This document shows, in pieces, positions 16,375-24,585 of a DNA stretch of 64,000 nt. The stretch is from Acidobacteriota bacterium (GTDB taxonomy: Bacteria; Actinomycetota; Acidimicrobiia; Acidimicrobiales; Microtrichaceae). Numbering within the stretch: the first letter of the stretch is position 1; each line of letters opens with the position of its first letter. The notes below the pieces were generated by a model that was not told the origin of the DNA, made no database searches, and saw only the letters and a list, made by a program, of their open reading frames with translations. The stretch is taken from positions 1 to 64,000 of the forward strand of contig QEUP01000015.1 in assembly GCA_003577145.1 (NCBI GenBank), given 5' to 3'. Position numbers and translations under genes: made by a program.

Positions 16375-17124
16375 ATGGCCGACGCCCCGATCCTCGAGTT
16401 CGATCCCGATCGCAGCTCACTCGTCGACCCGACTGCGCAGCCGGCGCTTGCCGGTGTTCCGCCGATCGCAGTGGCGTGTTTCTTCCCGAAGGTGCTGGAA
16501 GACGTCTGCGCCGGGGCGACGGAGTTGTGCCCGCTGCCGAGCCTGCTGCCCCTGTGGCGGATCGAGTGGAACGGGTCGCGGCTCGCGGTGTTCTACCCGG
16601 GACAAGGTGGGCCACTTGCCGCGGTGACGCTCGAACGTGTCATCGCCGCGGGCTGCCGGACCGTCATCGCGTGCGGCGGTGCGGGTGCGCTGCTCGCCGA
16701 TCTCGAACTGGGTGCCATCGTCGTCGTCGATTCGGCCGTGCGGGACGAGGGAACGTCGTACCACTACCTGCCGCCGGCCCGTGAGGTGGCCGCTGAACCG
16801 TCGGTCGTGGCGCACCTGGCGGCGGTGGCCGAGCGCGCCGGTGCACCGTGCCGTGTCGCCAAGGTATGGACGACTGATGCCCTCTTCCGGGAGACGCCCA
16901 CGAAGGTGCAGCGCCGCCGCGAGGAAGGGTGCGCCGTCGTCGAGCAGGAAGCCGCCGCACTGCTCGCCGTTGCCGCATTCCGCGGCATCGCCTTCGGGCA
17001 GTACCTCCTCGCCGGCGACGACTGTTCGGGCACGACCTGGGACCACCGCGGCTGGACGAACGCCATCGACATCCAGCACGCCCTCTTCTCGCTCGCGGCA
17101 GACGCCGAAGTCGCGCTGGGTTGA
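16375..17124 (+). CDS. Nucleoside phosphorylase family protein
   Basis: A 249-residue protein of the PNP/UDP phosphorylase superfamily, which cleaves nucleosides with phosphate. ACGGAGALL is the phosphate/base loop, and VVEQEAAALLAVA matches the VEMEAAAL ribose-binding motif with Gln in place of Met. Asp in LAGDDCSG near the C-terminus sits where the purine-specificity residue lies. Start ATG 16375 has GGAG five bases upstream; an in-frame upstream extension would run through the inverted repeat and is unlikely. The methionine-to-glutamine change and the extended N-terminus leave the substrate open (uridine or purine nucleosides, or a nucleosidase). Confidence 0.88.
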   Translation: MADAPILEFDPDRSSLVDPTAQPALAGVPPIAVACFFPKVLEDVCAGATELCPLPSLLPLWRIEWNGSRLAVFYPGQGGPLAAVTLERVIAAGCRTVIACGGAGALLADLELGAIVVVDSAVRDEGTSYHYLPPAREVAAEPSVVAHLAAVAERAGAPCRVAKVWTTDALFRETPTKVQRRREEGCAVVEQEAAALLAVAAFRGIAFGQYLLAGDDCSGTTWDHRGWTNAIDIQHALFSLAADAEVALG

Positions 17125-17191
17125 GCCCTGGTGGCCGGCGTGGCCCCGATCCGTTGCGGAACCTGACCGTCGCCTGAGGCATGCTGGGCGG

Positions 17192-17683
17192 GTGAGCGTA
17201 GTTCGCGTCTGCTTCGTGTGCATGGGCAACATCTGCCGCTCCCCGACCGCCGAGGCGGTGATGAAACGAAGCGCCGAGGAGGCGGGGCTGGTGCACCGTC
17301 TGGAGGTCGACAGTGCCGGCACCGCCGACTTCCACATCGGCGAACTGCCCGACCGGCGGGCGAGAGCCGAGGCGAGGCGGCGGGGTCTCGAGCTCGCCTC
17401 ACGTGCCCGGCAGGTGCATGTGGGCGATTTCGAGTACTTCGACCTGATGGTCGCCATGGACGAGCTCAACGCCGCCTTGTTGCGAGATCTCGCGCCCGAC
17501 ACCGCAGCCGCGGCCAAGGTTCGGCTGCTGATGGACTTCGCCGAGGACGGGGCGGGATCACCCGACGTGCCCGACCCGTACCTCGGCGGGGCTGAGGACT
17601 TCAGCCACGTGTTCGAGCTCGTGGAGGGCGCCTGTGGAGGCCTGCTCGACCACCTCCGCGCAGTGCACGACCTGCGACCATGA
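17192..17683 (+). CDS. Low-molecular-weight phosphatase (LMW-PTP fold), probably ribulosamine-phosphate phosphatase
   Basis: A 163-residue cytosolic phosphatase. The P-loop CMGNICRS gives Cys10-x5-Arg16, and Asp128 in DPYLGG is the general acid, so it should be active. It starts at GTG 17192. Its stop overlaps the start of the fructosamine-kinase gene (ATGA). In several bacteria an LMW-PTP homologue is encoded beside a fructosamine/ribulosamine 3-kinase and removes the 5-phosphate from ribulose-5-phosphate adducts on proteins, so that the kinase can act next. That role is inferred here from the gene pair; a protein-tyrosine phosphatase role remains possible. Confidence 0.92.
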   Translation: MSVVRVCFVCMGNICRSPTAEAVMKRSAEEAGLVHRLEVDSAGTADFHIGELPDRRARAEARRRGLELASRARQVHVGDFEYFDLMVAMDELNAALLRDLAPDTAAAAKVRLLMDFAEDGAGSPDVPDPYLGGAEDFSHVFELVEGACGGLLDHLRAVHDLRP

Positions 17684-18552
17684 ACGCCGCGCTCGCCGAT
17701 GCCATCGCCGAAATGCTCGCCGTCGAGGTGCTGGAGTGCCGGCCAACGGTCGGCGGCGACATCTGCACCGCCTATCGGCTCACGCTGGGTGACGGCCGTC
17801 GCATCTTCGCCAAGACCAGGCATGACGCACCCGAGGGGATGTTCCGATCCGAAGCCGAGGGCCTGGCGTGGCTGGCCCGCGCCGGGGCCGCCCGGGTCCC
17901 TGCGCCGGTGGCGGTGTGCGACGGAGACGCCGCGCTGCGCTTCCTCGCCCTCGAGTGGATCGAGCCGGGACGGCCCAACCGGGCCTACGACACGCAACTT
18001 GGTCGCGACCTCGCGGCGCTGCACTCCGCGGGGTCCGATCGGTTCGGTTTCGCGTCCGACGGCTTCATCGGCAGCATCCCCCAGGACAACACCCCGGGCG
18101 AGGACTGGGCCGAGTTCTACTGGACCCGGCGGCTCGAACCGCTCTTGCGAGAGACCTGCGACACCGGTCTGCTCGACGAAGCCGCCCGGCGTGGCTTCAG
18201 CCGGTTGGCCGACCGGCTACCCGAGTTGGTCGGCCCCGACGAAGCCCCCGCGCGGTTGCACGGTGACCTGTGGTCGGGTAACGCCATCTGTGACTCGGCG
18301 GGATCGCCCTGGCTCATCGACCCGGCCGCCTACGGAGGTCACCGGGAGATGGACCTGGCGATGATGCGGCTGTTCGGGGGGTTCGGATCGGAATGCTTCG
18401 CCGCATATCACGAGGCCCATCCCCTCGCCGACGGCCACGAGGACCGGGTCGCTCTCTATCAGCTCTACCCGCTGCTGGTGCACGTCTTGCTCTTCGGCTC
18501 CGGTTACGTCGGGCGCACCAGGGAGGCCCTGCGCAGCTATGTCAGCGCCTGA
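17680..18552 (+). CDS. Fructosamine/ribulosamine-3-kinase family protein
   Basis: A 290-residue aminoglycoside-phosphotransferase-fold kinase. The catalytic loop is HGDLWSGN (194-201) with Asp196, the metal-binding DPA is at 214-216, and IDPAAYGGHREMDLAMM is the diagnostic fructosamine-kinase block. These enzymes phosphorylate C3 of ketoamine adducts on protein lysines, which then fall off, reversing glycation; bacterial members tend to prefer ribulosamines and erythrulosamines. ATG 17680 overlaps the phosphatase stop by 4 bp, and its own 3' end overlaps the nucleotidyltransferase by 14 bp, so the three genes are almost certainly one operon. Confidence 0.93.
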   Translation: MNAALADAIAEMLAVEVLECRPTVGGDICTAYRLTLGDGRRIFAKTRHDAPEGMFRSEAEGLAWLARAGAARVPAPVAVCDGDAALRFLALEWIEPGRPNRAYDTQLGRDLAALHSAGSDRFGFASDGFIGSIPQDNTPGEDWAEFYWTRRLEPLLRETCDTGLLDEAARRGFSRLADRLPELVGPDEAPARLHGDLWSGNAICDSAGSPWLIDPAAYGGHREMDLAMMRLFGGFGSECFAAYHEAHPLADGHEDRVALYQLYPLLVHVLLFGSGYVGRTREALRSYVSA

Positions 18553-19408
18553 CGGAACTGCCCGAGCGATCACGCTGGTGATCCTGGCCGGCGGCCGCGG
18601 TACGCGCTTCGGGGGAGCCAAGCAACTCGAGCCGGTCGGGCCCGCCGGTGAGGCCCTGCTGGACTACACCATCCGGGACGCCTCGACCACCGGCTTCAGC
18701 CGGACGGTCATCGTGGCGAGGAGTGACATCGACGACGCCATCCGGTCGCATGTCAGCCGCATGCACCCCGATGCGGACATCACCGTCGTGTGCCAGGACC
18801 GCCACGGTCCCCACCGCGACAAGCCGTGGGGAACGGCTCACGCGCTGCTCGCAGCAGCCGAGACCGTCCCCGGTCCCTTCGCCACTGCCAACGCCGACGA
18901 CTACTACGGGGCGGGTTCCCTCGCCCTCCTCGCTCCTCTGCTCTCGATAACCGACGCCGGCTCGTCGGACTGGTTCCTGGTCGCCTTCCCGATCACCGGG
19001 ACCCTTTCAGCGAGCGGGCCGGTGAGCCGCGGGGTCTGCCAACTCGACGACGACGGTCAGCTCGTCCGGGTGACCGAGGAGCGGGTACAGCTCTCCCCCC
19101 GCGGCACCATCCAAACCGTGGACGGCACCGAGGTCAGGCCCGACACGCTCGTGTCGATGAACCTCTGGGGCCTGGCGCCGCCGGTCTTCGACTGCCTGGC
19201 GAGCGGTTTCGACCCCTTCGCCGCTGCCCACCTCCACGACGGCGAGGAATACCGGCTGCCCGACGAGATCGCTCGACTGCTGTCTGCGGGACGGGCCGGC
19301 GTGCGAGTCGTTCGCTCCGACGCCCCGTGGGCGGGCATCACGCACCGCGCCGACCTGCCCGGGCTCCGCCGGTTCCTGGCCGAGCTCGACAGGACCCGAC
19401 CCGGGTAG
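18539..19408 (+). CDS. Sugar nucleotidyltransferase-like protein in the deglycation operon
   Basis: A 289-residue protein with a GT-A nucleotidyltransferase fold. The N-terminal signature ILAGGRGTRFGGAKQL (15-30) is the pyrophosphorylase loop that binds NTP and metal; ATANADDYYG carries the Asp pair for the second metal site; VSMNLWGL and THRADLPGL follow in the C-terminal half. It lacks the left-handed beta-helix of GlmU-type enzymes. It starts inside the end of the kinase gene. Neither a sugar-1-phosphate substrate nor a deglycation role is established; coupling to the kinase and phosphatase suggests it handles a sugar or sugar phosphate released there. Confidence 0.85.
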   Translation: MSAPDGTARAITLVILAGGRGTRFGGAKQLEPVGPAGEALLDYTIRDASTTGFSRTVIVARSDIDDAIRSHVSRMHPDADITVVCQDRHGPHRDKPWGTAHALLAAAETVPGPFATANADDYYGAGSLALLAPLLSITDAGSSDWFLVAFPITGTLSASGPVSRGVCQLDDDGQLVRVTEERVQLSPRGTIQTVDGTEVRPDTLVSMNLWGLAPPVFDCLASGFDPFAAAHLHDGEEYRLPDEIARLLSAGRAGVRVVRSDAPWAGITHRADLPGLRRFLAELDRTRPG

Positions 19409-19577
19409 CGGGGTGTGACGGGGTTCCCCCCTACCCCGCCGACCGGCTGCCGCCGGCTCGTCCCAACCTGGCGACCTGCGCCAGACTTGGCGCAAGGCAT
19501 TGCCACGTCAGAGATGCCCCAGCAGGCCGCCGACCGGCGGCTACGCCGGCCGCCGATCTCACCGGGAGGGACCACCG

Positions 19578-20837
19578 TTGCCTGCCTACGACCCATTGGC
19601 GCTGTCCGAGCAGCTCTTCAGCGGCGAGCTGAGCATCGACGAGCGCCACCCCGTGACCCTCGCCGTGCAGACCCAGCTCGCCGAGCTGCAACCAGGCACA
19701 GCCTTCGTCGAGTCACTGGCCAACGTCGCCTGCTTCGACACCGGCTCGTCGCTCGTTCTCGTCGACTGCGGCGGGGTCGGTCACATGCATCAGGTCCACC
19801 AGGTGATCCGGGACTGGACCGCGTCTCCACTCCACACCGTCGTGTACACCCACGGACACGTCGACCACGTCTTCGGCATCAACGTCTTCGCCAACGAAGA
19901 AGACATCAGCGCGACGACGGTGATCGCCCACGAGGCGGTACCGGCCCGGTTCGATCGCTACGTCCTCACCAACGGCTACAACGCCCACATCAACCGTCGC
20001 CAGTTCCGGCTGCCCCAGCCGTGGTGGCCCAGCGACTACCACTACCCCGGTGTGACCTACGACGACGAGATGACCGCCGAGGTCGACGGGCTGCGCTTCG
20101 AGATCCGCCACGACCGGGGTGAGACCGACGATCACTCCTGGGTGTGGGTGCCGGACAGGAAGGTCCTCTGCACCGGCGATCTCTTCATCTGGGCGGCCTG
20201 CAACTGCGGCAACCCGCAGAAGGTGCAGCGCTACCCGGCCGACTGGGCCGAGGCCCTTCGCAAGATGGCCGCCCTCGGCGCCGAGCTGCTGCTCCCGGGG
20301 CACGGGCTGCCGATAGCCGGCGAGGAGAGGGTCGAGCAGGCCCTGCTGGACACCGCGGAGTTCCTCGCCTCGATCCACGACCAGACCGTTGCACTGATGA
20401 ACGACGGTCGGACCGTCAACGAGATCGTGCACTCCGTGACGGTGCCGGACCACCTCCTCGACAAGCCGTACCTCCAGCCCGTCTATGACGAGCCCGAGTT
20501 CATCGTGCGCAACACCTGGCGGCTCTACGGCGGTTGGTACAGCGGCGACCCCGCCGAGCTGAAGCCCTCCCCGGCTGGTGAGCTGGCCGGCGAGCTGGCC
20601 CGGTTGGCCGGGGGTGCCGATGTGCTGGCCGGCAGGGCCGTCGCGCTGGCGGCGGCCGGCGAGCTGCGACTGGCCGGGCACTTGGCCCAGCTGGCGGTGC
20701 AGGCAGAGCCCGACAGCCCCGAGGCTCACCGCGCGCGGGCCGAGGTGTACCGGCGGCGCACCGAGGCCGAACGCTCGACGATGGCGTCGGGCATCTTCAA
20801 CGCGGCCGCCGAGGACTCCGAGCAGTACCTCTCCTGA
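19578..20837 (+). CDS. Metallo-beta-lactamase-fold alkyl sulfatase-like hydrolase
   Basis: A 419-residue MBL-fold enzyme. The metal motif THGHVDH lies at 91-97, with later ligands in DDHSWVW, CTGDLF and LLPGHG. The C-terminal part, with YLQPVYDEPEFIVRNTWRLYGGWYSGDP and an alanine-rich tail, resembles the dimerisation domain of SdsA1/BDS1-type alkyl sulfatases, which release inorganic sulfate from primary or secondary alkyl sulfates. The family's extra C-terminal SCP2-like domain is absent, so this is a short version. TTG 19578 is the start: GGGAGGG lies seven bases upstream. No signal peptide is visible, so it is probably cytosolic. Confidence 0.85.
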   Translation: MPAYDPLALSEQLFSGELSIDERHPVTLAVQTQLAELQPGTAFVESLANVACFDTGSSLVLVDCGGVGHMHQVHQVIRDWTASPLHTVVYTHGHVDHVFGINVFANEEDISATTVIAHEAVPARFDRYVLTNGYNAHINRRQFRLPQPWWPSDYHYPGVTYDDEMTAEVDGLRFEIRHDRGETDDHSWVWVPDRKVLCTGDLFIWAACNCGNPQKVQRYPADWAEALRKMAALGAELLLPGHGLPIAGEERVEQALLDTAEFLASIHDQTVALMNDGRTVNEIVHSVTVPDHLLDKPYLQPVYDEPEFIVRNTWRLYGGWYSGDPAELKPSPAGELAGELARLAGGADVLAGRAVALAAAGELRLAGHLAQLAVQAEPDSPEAHRARAEVYRRRTEAERSTMASGIFNAAAEDSEQYLS

Positions 20838-21158
20838 GGGCCTCCCCACGGTTGGAGGCTTGCGACTCGATTTGGGTGAGCCCACGCCCGACGAGATCGC
20901 CCGGGCCGAGGCCATCGCTCGACTGATCGCCCCCCACGCGACCGATCGCGCCAGTTGAACCGTGCTGCTCCTCGACAGCGGTGCGATCACGAGGCTCGCG
21001 CGCCGGGACCGGCAGACGGTCGATCATCGGTGTGCTGCGCCACCCGGGGATGTGGCCCCAAGTCGTGCCATCCGTGGCAGGCGACGGCTGTCGCCGCGCC
21101 CTGCACGAAGGCAGCCGGGTGAAGCGTGGCCACGAGATCAACGCGATCGCGGCCTCGG
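20838..21158. other. Intergenic region with possible gene fragments
   Basis: No full gene is evident. About 35 codons after 20838 read as plausible protein (LRLDLGEPTPDEIARAEA) but have no ribosome-binding site at workable spacing. From about 21030 a plus-strand frame reads VLRHPGMWPQV, reminiscent of the start of short actinobacterial hypothetical proteins, then loses sense. Both may be decayed fragments. Confidence 0.35.
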
Positions 21159-22253
21159 CTACTCGCCGGGTCGCGGGTGGGCGAGGAAGAAGTCGATGAT
21201 CAGCAGCGACGCGTCGACGGCCTGGGTCGTGTAGCCCAAGCCGGTTGCGCCGGCCTGCTGCTGAGCGGGGACCCCGGCGGCGTCCTCTCCGGGAGCGGCG
21301 GCGGCCGGTTCGGCGCCGGGCCAGGTGTGGCCACCGTCCTGCACGAAGTAGGCCTCGACCGTGTGGCTGTCGGTGCAGCCGGTGTAGGTCAGGTGGCGTA
21401 CCTCCTCGTTGACGACCTCCTCTCCCGGGTCGGGGTCACAACCCGACACGGCAGCCCACGCGGCGATCCCCTCCTCCACGGCGGGGCTCTTCACGAACGC
21501 AGGTGCGCCTGGCACCGAGCCACCCTCGTAGGCGGCGATCGGGTCGGCGGTGCCGTGGAAGACGATCAGCGAGGTCGCCCCGGGCTCGGTCACGCAGAAG
21601 TCAGGCGGGAGCAGCGATGACACGTGGGCGACGGCTGCGAAGGTGTCGCCGAGCTCGCATCCGACGAACCCGGCCATGATCGAGCCCGTCGAGAAGCCGG
21701 CTGCATAGACCCGGTTCGCATCGATGCACAGCTGCTCGCTGACCGTGGCGACCAGTGCTTCGGTGAACGCCATGTCGTCCTCGCCGATCCCGGGGTAGAA
21801 GCCCCAGTTGCCGCTGACACCGTCGGGTGTGACCGTCACCGCACCCGCCTCCGCCGCAGCCGTCGCCAGGCCCGTGTAGGCCTCCTGTTGCTGCGCCGTG
21901 CTCGACAGGCCGTGGTAGTCGAACACGAGGGGTACCGCTTCGACTCCGTCATAGGACTCGGGCACGGTGAGCAAGTAGGTGCGGTCCCTGCCGTTGAAGC
22001 TCGTCGTCTCGGTCGTCTGTCCGGGTTCGGCCGGCTTGGCCGGGTCACAGGTCGGGGCAGGCGCCGGCTCCGGAGGCTGCACGGCGGTCGTGCCGGTGGC
22101 AGCGTCGCTGGTGTCGGTGACGTCGGGGAACCCGAAGGTCGAAGACGTCGAACTGCCGGCGGCCGAATCGTCGCCGGCGTCCTCGGCCGAGTCTGTCGAG
22201 CAACCGCTGAGGGTCATCACGGCTGCGAGCATCGTCAGGAGCAGTTTGCGCAT
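21159..22253 (-). CDS. Secreted lipoprotein esterase, PHB-depolymerase/feruloyl-esterase-like
   Basis: A 364-residue lipoprotein hydrolase. The signal peptide ends in the lipobox LSGC (Cys18), followed by a Ser/Thr/Pro-rich linker to about residue 80. The alpha/beta-hydrolase domain contains VFDYHGLSS (oxyanion loop), GFSTGS with nucleophile Ser188, Asp237 in HGTADP, and His309 in GGHTWPG, the typical triad of LpqC/PHB-depolymerase-like esterases. These act on polyhydroxybutyrate, feruloyl-polysaccharides or acetylxylan. I use ATG 22253; an in-frame TTG six bases upstream is the alternative. The gene stands alone, with over 660 non-coding bases upstream. Confidence 0.9.
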   Translation of the reverse strand: MRKLLLTMLAAVMTLSGCSTDSAEDAGDDSAAGSSTSSTFGFPDVTDTSDAATGTTAVQPPEPAPAPTCDPAKPAEPGQTTETTSFNGRDRTYLLTVPESYDGVEAVPLVFDYHGLSSTAQQQEAYTGLATAAAEAGAVTVTPDGVSGNWGFYPGIGEDDMAFTEALVATVSEQLCIDANRVYAAGFSTGSIMAGFVGCELGDTFAAVAHVSSLLPPDFCVTEPGATSLIVFHGTADPIAAYEGGSVPGAPAFVKSPAVEEGIAAWAAVSGCDPDPGEEVVNEEVRHLTYTGCTDSHTVEAYFVQDGGHTWPGAEPAAAAPGEDAAGVPAQQQAGATGLGYTTQAVDASLLIIDFFLAHPRPGE

Positions 22254-22921
22254 TTCCAATCCCGCATCGCGGATCTGGTCCCCGAGGGCTTGCCGAAACG
22301 CCCGAATTGTACCGACGGCGCGAGGCGTGCAGCGCGCGGGCTCCCGCCAGGAGCAGCGCTGCGGGACCGGTGGGAGTACCGGCCCCGCAGCGGCGGGATG
22401 GAGGGTGAGGGCCGGACCGGTGCTGGAGGGCGGCCCGGCGGCCCGTCACCCGATGGGTGGGTCTGGTGTGGGGGGAGGCGAGCGCCGACCGGAGGGCGAC
22501 TCTTCGAAATGCCGGCGTGGGCTCGAACCGGGACCGGCTCGACGAGACGGATGCATTGACATGGCCGACTCGACCCGTCGGTGCCGGTTGTGTGAGGTCG
22601 GGTCCGGTGCGGGGGTCTGTTCGGTCATGCCTGACACTCTGATCGACGATCACAAGACGATCGTGTGGGTCCGGTGATGGAACTGTGAAGCAGTCTGAGG
22701 TCGTTCTCAGCGACCTGCGGATTCGTCACCCTTCCGGGCGACTCGGCAACGGCACCATGTGCCTCGCAGGGCTGACCCAGGCTTCGGCCTCGAACTGCTC
22801 GATCGGGTGCTTGTCTTGGGTGGCGCGTGACTGCTCGAGGCTGGCTTCCCGTCGTGCTCACAGGAGTGCAGAGGCCTATGCTGACTGTCCTCGGGTCATC
22901 GAGTGTTGGCGGGGTGAGCAG
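22254..22921. other. Long intergenic region between divergent genes
   Basis: These 668 bases separate the divergent esterase and FtsX-like genes. Open frames exist on both strands, but none has a credible ribosome-binding site or recognisable protein. A direct repeat GACGATC occurs twice near 22645-22660. The promoters of both neighbours should lie here. A tRNA-like GGTTCGAGCCC on the minus strand does not fold into a T-arm. Confidence 0.4.
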
Positions 22922-23815
22922 ATGGCGGATACGAGCGGGGGCCCTCTCCGTCGAGGTCTGTTGGGTGCCGCCGGTGGCGTGCTGTCGATCGCGCTCATCA
23001 CGATCACGGGACTGGCCATTGCGGGTCCCTCTGCAGAAGAAGACCTACCTGATGCTGGTTCCGACAGAGCCGTGCTGGAGTTGCAGGTGGCTGCCGCGCT
23101 CTGCCCTGTCGCCTCGGACACGGCAACGGTGCTGCTCGACCCGGGAGTCGACGCACGCAGCTGGGCTTCAGAGATGGAAACGGAGCTCCGCCAACTTGGG
23201 TTGACAGATGTCACGCCTCTCAGCGCTGAAGAGGCTCATGCCCGGCTCGACGAACTTGTAGGAGAAGCCGAGCAGTTCTCACAAGTCCGAGAGCCTGACC
23301 TGCGGGGCGTTGTCCTCCTGCGGCCCTCAGCACTCGCGGGAAGCGCTCGCACTCTGCCCCAGGTATCGGAAGTCGTCGACGTAGACGGGGCGCTGCTACC
23401 CACCTACACGGACATGTTGAACGGACGCTGGCAGGGAGGCGTGAACATGATCGTGTTCTTCCAGCCCGAAGCCCGATCACAAGACATCGATGCGGTGACC
23501 AACTCGATTGCCAGTGATCCGACGATCGCCACCTATTACTACGTAGACCAGCAAGAGACCTACGCCGAGTTCCGGGATCTGTTCTCGGACCAACCGGACA
23601 AGGTTGCCCAGGTAACCCCGGAAGAGCTGCCTACGTCTCTCAGGCTCGTGGTCAGCGACCCCATGTCACTGGCCGAGCGATCACGCACCTATAGGTCCAT
23701 GGTCGGGGTACGCGAGGTCCTCACGGCACCCTCTTTCCCAGGCATCGAGGTCAGCTTCGATTCGCCGGCAGCGCGCGATGCGCTCGAACAGGTGAACTCC
23801 AACTGTGGCAACTGA
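22922..23815 (+). CDS. Membrane-anchored protein with two FtsX-extracellular-domain-like repeats
   Basis: A 297-residue protein. One N-terminal membrane segment (about 12-34) would anchor it with the rest outside. Residues 176-270 resemble the extracellular domain of the cell-division protein FtsX: VNMIVFFQP, then ATYYYVDQQETYAEFRDLF, then ELPTSLRLVVSDP. Residues 68-155 follow the same order (ATVLLDPGV, TDVTPLSAEEAHARLDELV, DLRGVVLLRP), so the domain seems duplicated. The FtsX permease segments are absent and no ftsE is nearby. In actinobacteria the FtsX domain activates peptidoglycan hydrolases of the RipC type; this protein could bind such a hydrolase, but that is inference. Start ATG 22922 removes an unlikely leader. 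Confidence 0.78.
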   Translation: MADTSGGPLRRGLLGAAGGVLSIALITITGLAIAGPSAEEDLPDAGSDRAVLELQVAAALCPVASDTATVLLDPGVDARSWASEMETELRQLGLTDVTPLSAEEAHARLDELVGEAEQFSQVREPDLRGVVLLRPSALAGSARTLPQVSEVVDVDGALLPTYTDMLNGRWQGGVNMIVFFQPEARSQDIDAVTNSIASDPTIATYYYVDQQETYAEFRDLFSDQPDKVAQVTPEELPTSLRLVVSDPMSLAERSRTYRSMVGVREVLTAPSFPGIEVSFDSPAARDALEQVNSNCGN

Positions 23816-23908
23816 TTCCCGCGAAGCGGGGCCCTCGATCAAGGTGTGAGCTTCGAACGGAATGGATCTGGCCGGCCAAAGGTTGTTGTCGCGACAGTGG
23901 GGGAAGAG

Positions 23909-24463
23909 ATGAAACTGCCAGGTCTGATCGACAGGGCCTACGAACAGGGCGGGGAGGTGGTCGCCGGGGTGCAACCCGATCAGCTCGAGCTGCCCACGCC
24001 CTGCGACGAGTGGAACGTCCGCCAACTGCTCAATCACATGGTCGGCGGGATGCACATGTTCGCCATGGGTGCCCGCGGAGACGACCCGGACATGGAAGCG
24101 ATCACCGGGGACATGCTCGGCGACGACCCGTCCTCGGCGTTCGACGACGCTGCCCGGATCGCCAACGAAGCGTGGCGCTCGGAGGGTGCGCTCGAGCGGG
24201 AGATAACCATACCGGTCGGGGCGTTCCCCGGCTCCGTGGCTGCCAACATCTGCCTTTTCGAAGCCGCAGTCCACGCGTGGGATCTCGCCACTGCCACCGG
24301 CCAGCCTTTTCATCTCGACCCCGACGTGGCGAGCACCTGCATCGAGTTCACCAGCGGCTTCGGCGAGCAGCAACGCCGAGGTCCCTTCGGTCCAGCCGTC
24401 GTGCCGGCCGAGGACGCCACCGACACCGAACGCCTCGTCGCCTGGCTCGGCCGCCGGCCCTGA
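23909..24463 (+). CDS. DinB-fold metal-binding protein of the TIGR03086 type
   Basis: A 184-residue soluble protein of the DinB/maleylpyruvate isomerase superfamily. The N-terminal helix pair ends in TPCDEWNVRQLLNHMVGG, with His43 as the first metal ligand; FEAAVHAWDLATATG supplies the second HxxD pair, typical of TIGR03086. The fold usually binds Zn2+ or Ni2+ and in actinobacteria often uses mycothiol, but most members have no known reaction. ATG 23909 has a purine-rich GGGGGAAGAG just upstream; in-frame GTG 23897 is possible. A long palindrome begins 16 nt after its stop. Confidence 0.82.
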   Translation: MKLPGLIDRAYEQGGEVVAGVQPDQLELPTPCDEWNVRQLLNHMVGGMHMFAMGARGDDPDMEAITGDMLGDDPSSAFDDAARIANEAWRSEGALEREITIPVGAFPGSVAANICLFEAAVHAWDLATATGQPFHLDPDVASTCIEFTSGFGEQQRRGPFGPAVVPAEDATDTERLVAWLGRRP

Positions 24464-24478
24464 CCCCCCTCCGCAAAC

Positions 24479-24529
24479 GTTTTCTGTGAACGCGGATGGC
24501 CCCTATGGGGGCCATCCGCGTTCACAAAA
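24479..24529. repeat. Long palindromic repeat, copy 1
   Basis: A perfect 19-bp inverted repeat: the left arm TGTGAACGCGGATGGCCCC (24484-24502) pairs with 24507-24525 across a TATG loop. The flanking TTT and AAA extend it with one mismatch. It lies between the TIGR03086 gene and the SDR gene, both on the plus strand. It lacks a T-run after the stem, so it is not a standard intrinsic terminator. A related copy lies at 58563-58612. Confidence 0.85.
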
Positions 24530-24585
24530 CCCGCGAGGAGAGCCAGGGCGTACGCTCGTGGGGCGGTGAGCGACCGGGAGATCAG

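Noticed and set aside
22480-22570. Possible tRNA on the minus strand (GGTTCGAGCCC)
   Set aside because: The bases beside the T-loop-like sequence do not pair, and no acceptor or anticodon stem can be formed.
24479-24529. Palindrome as an ordinary intrinsic terminator
   Set aside because: There is no T-run after the stem on either strand, and it is followed closely by another plus-strand gene; a related copy lies at a gene start.
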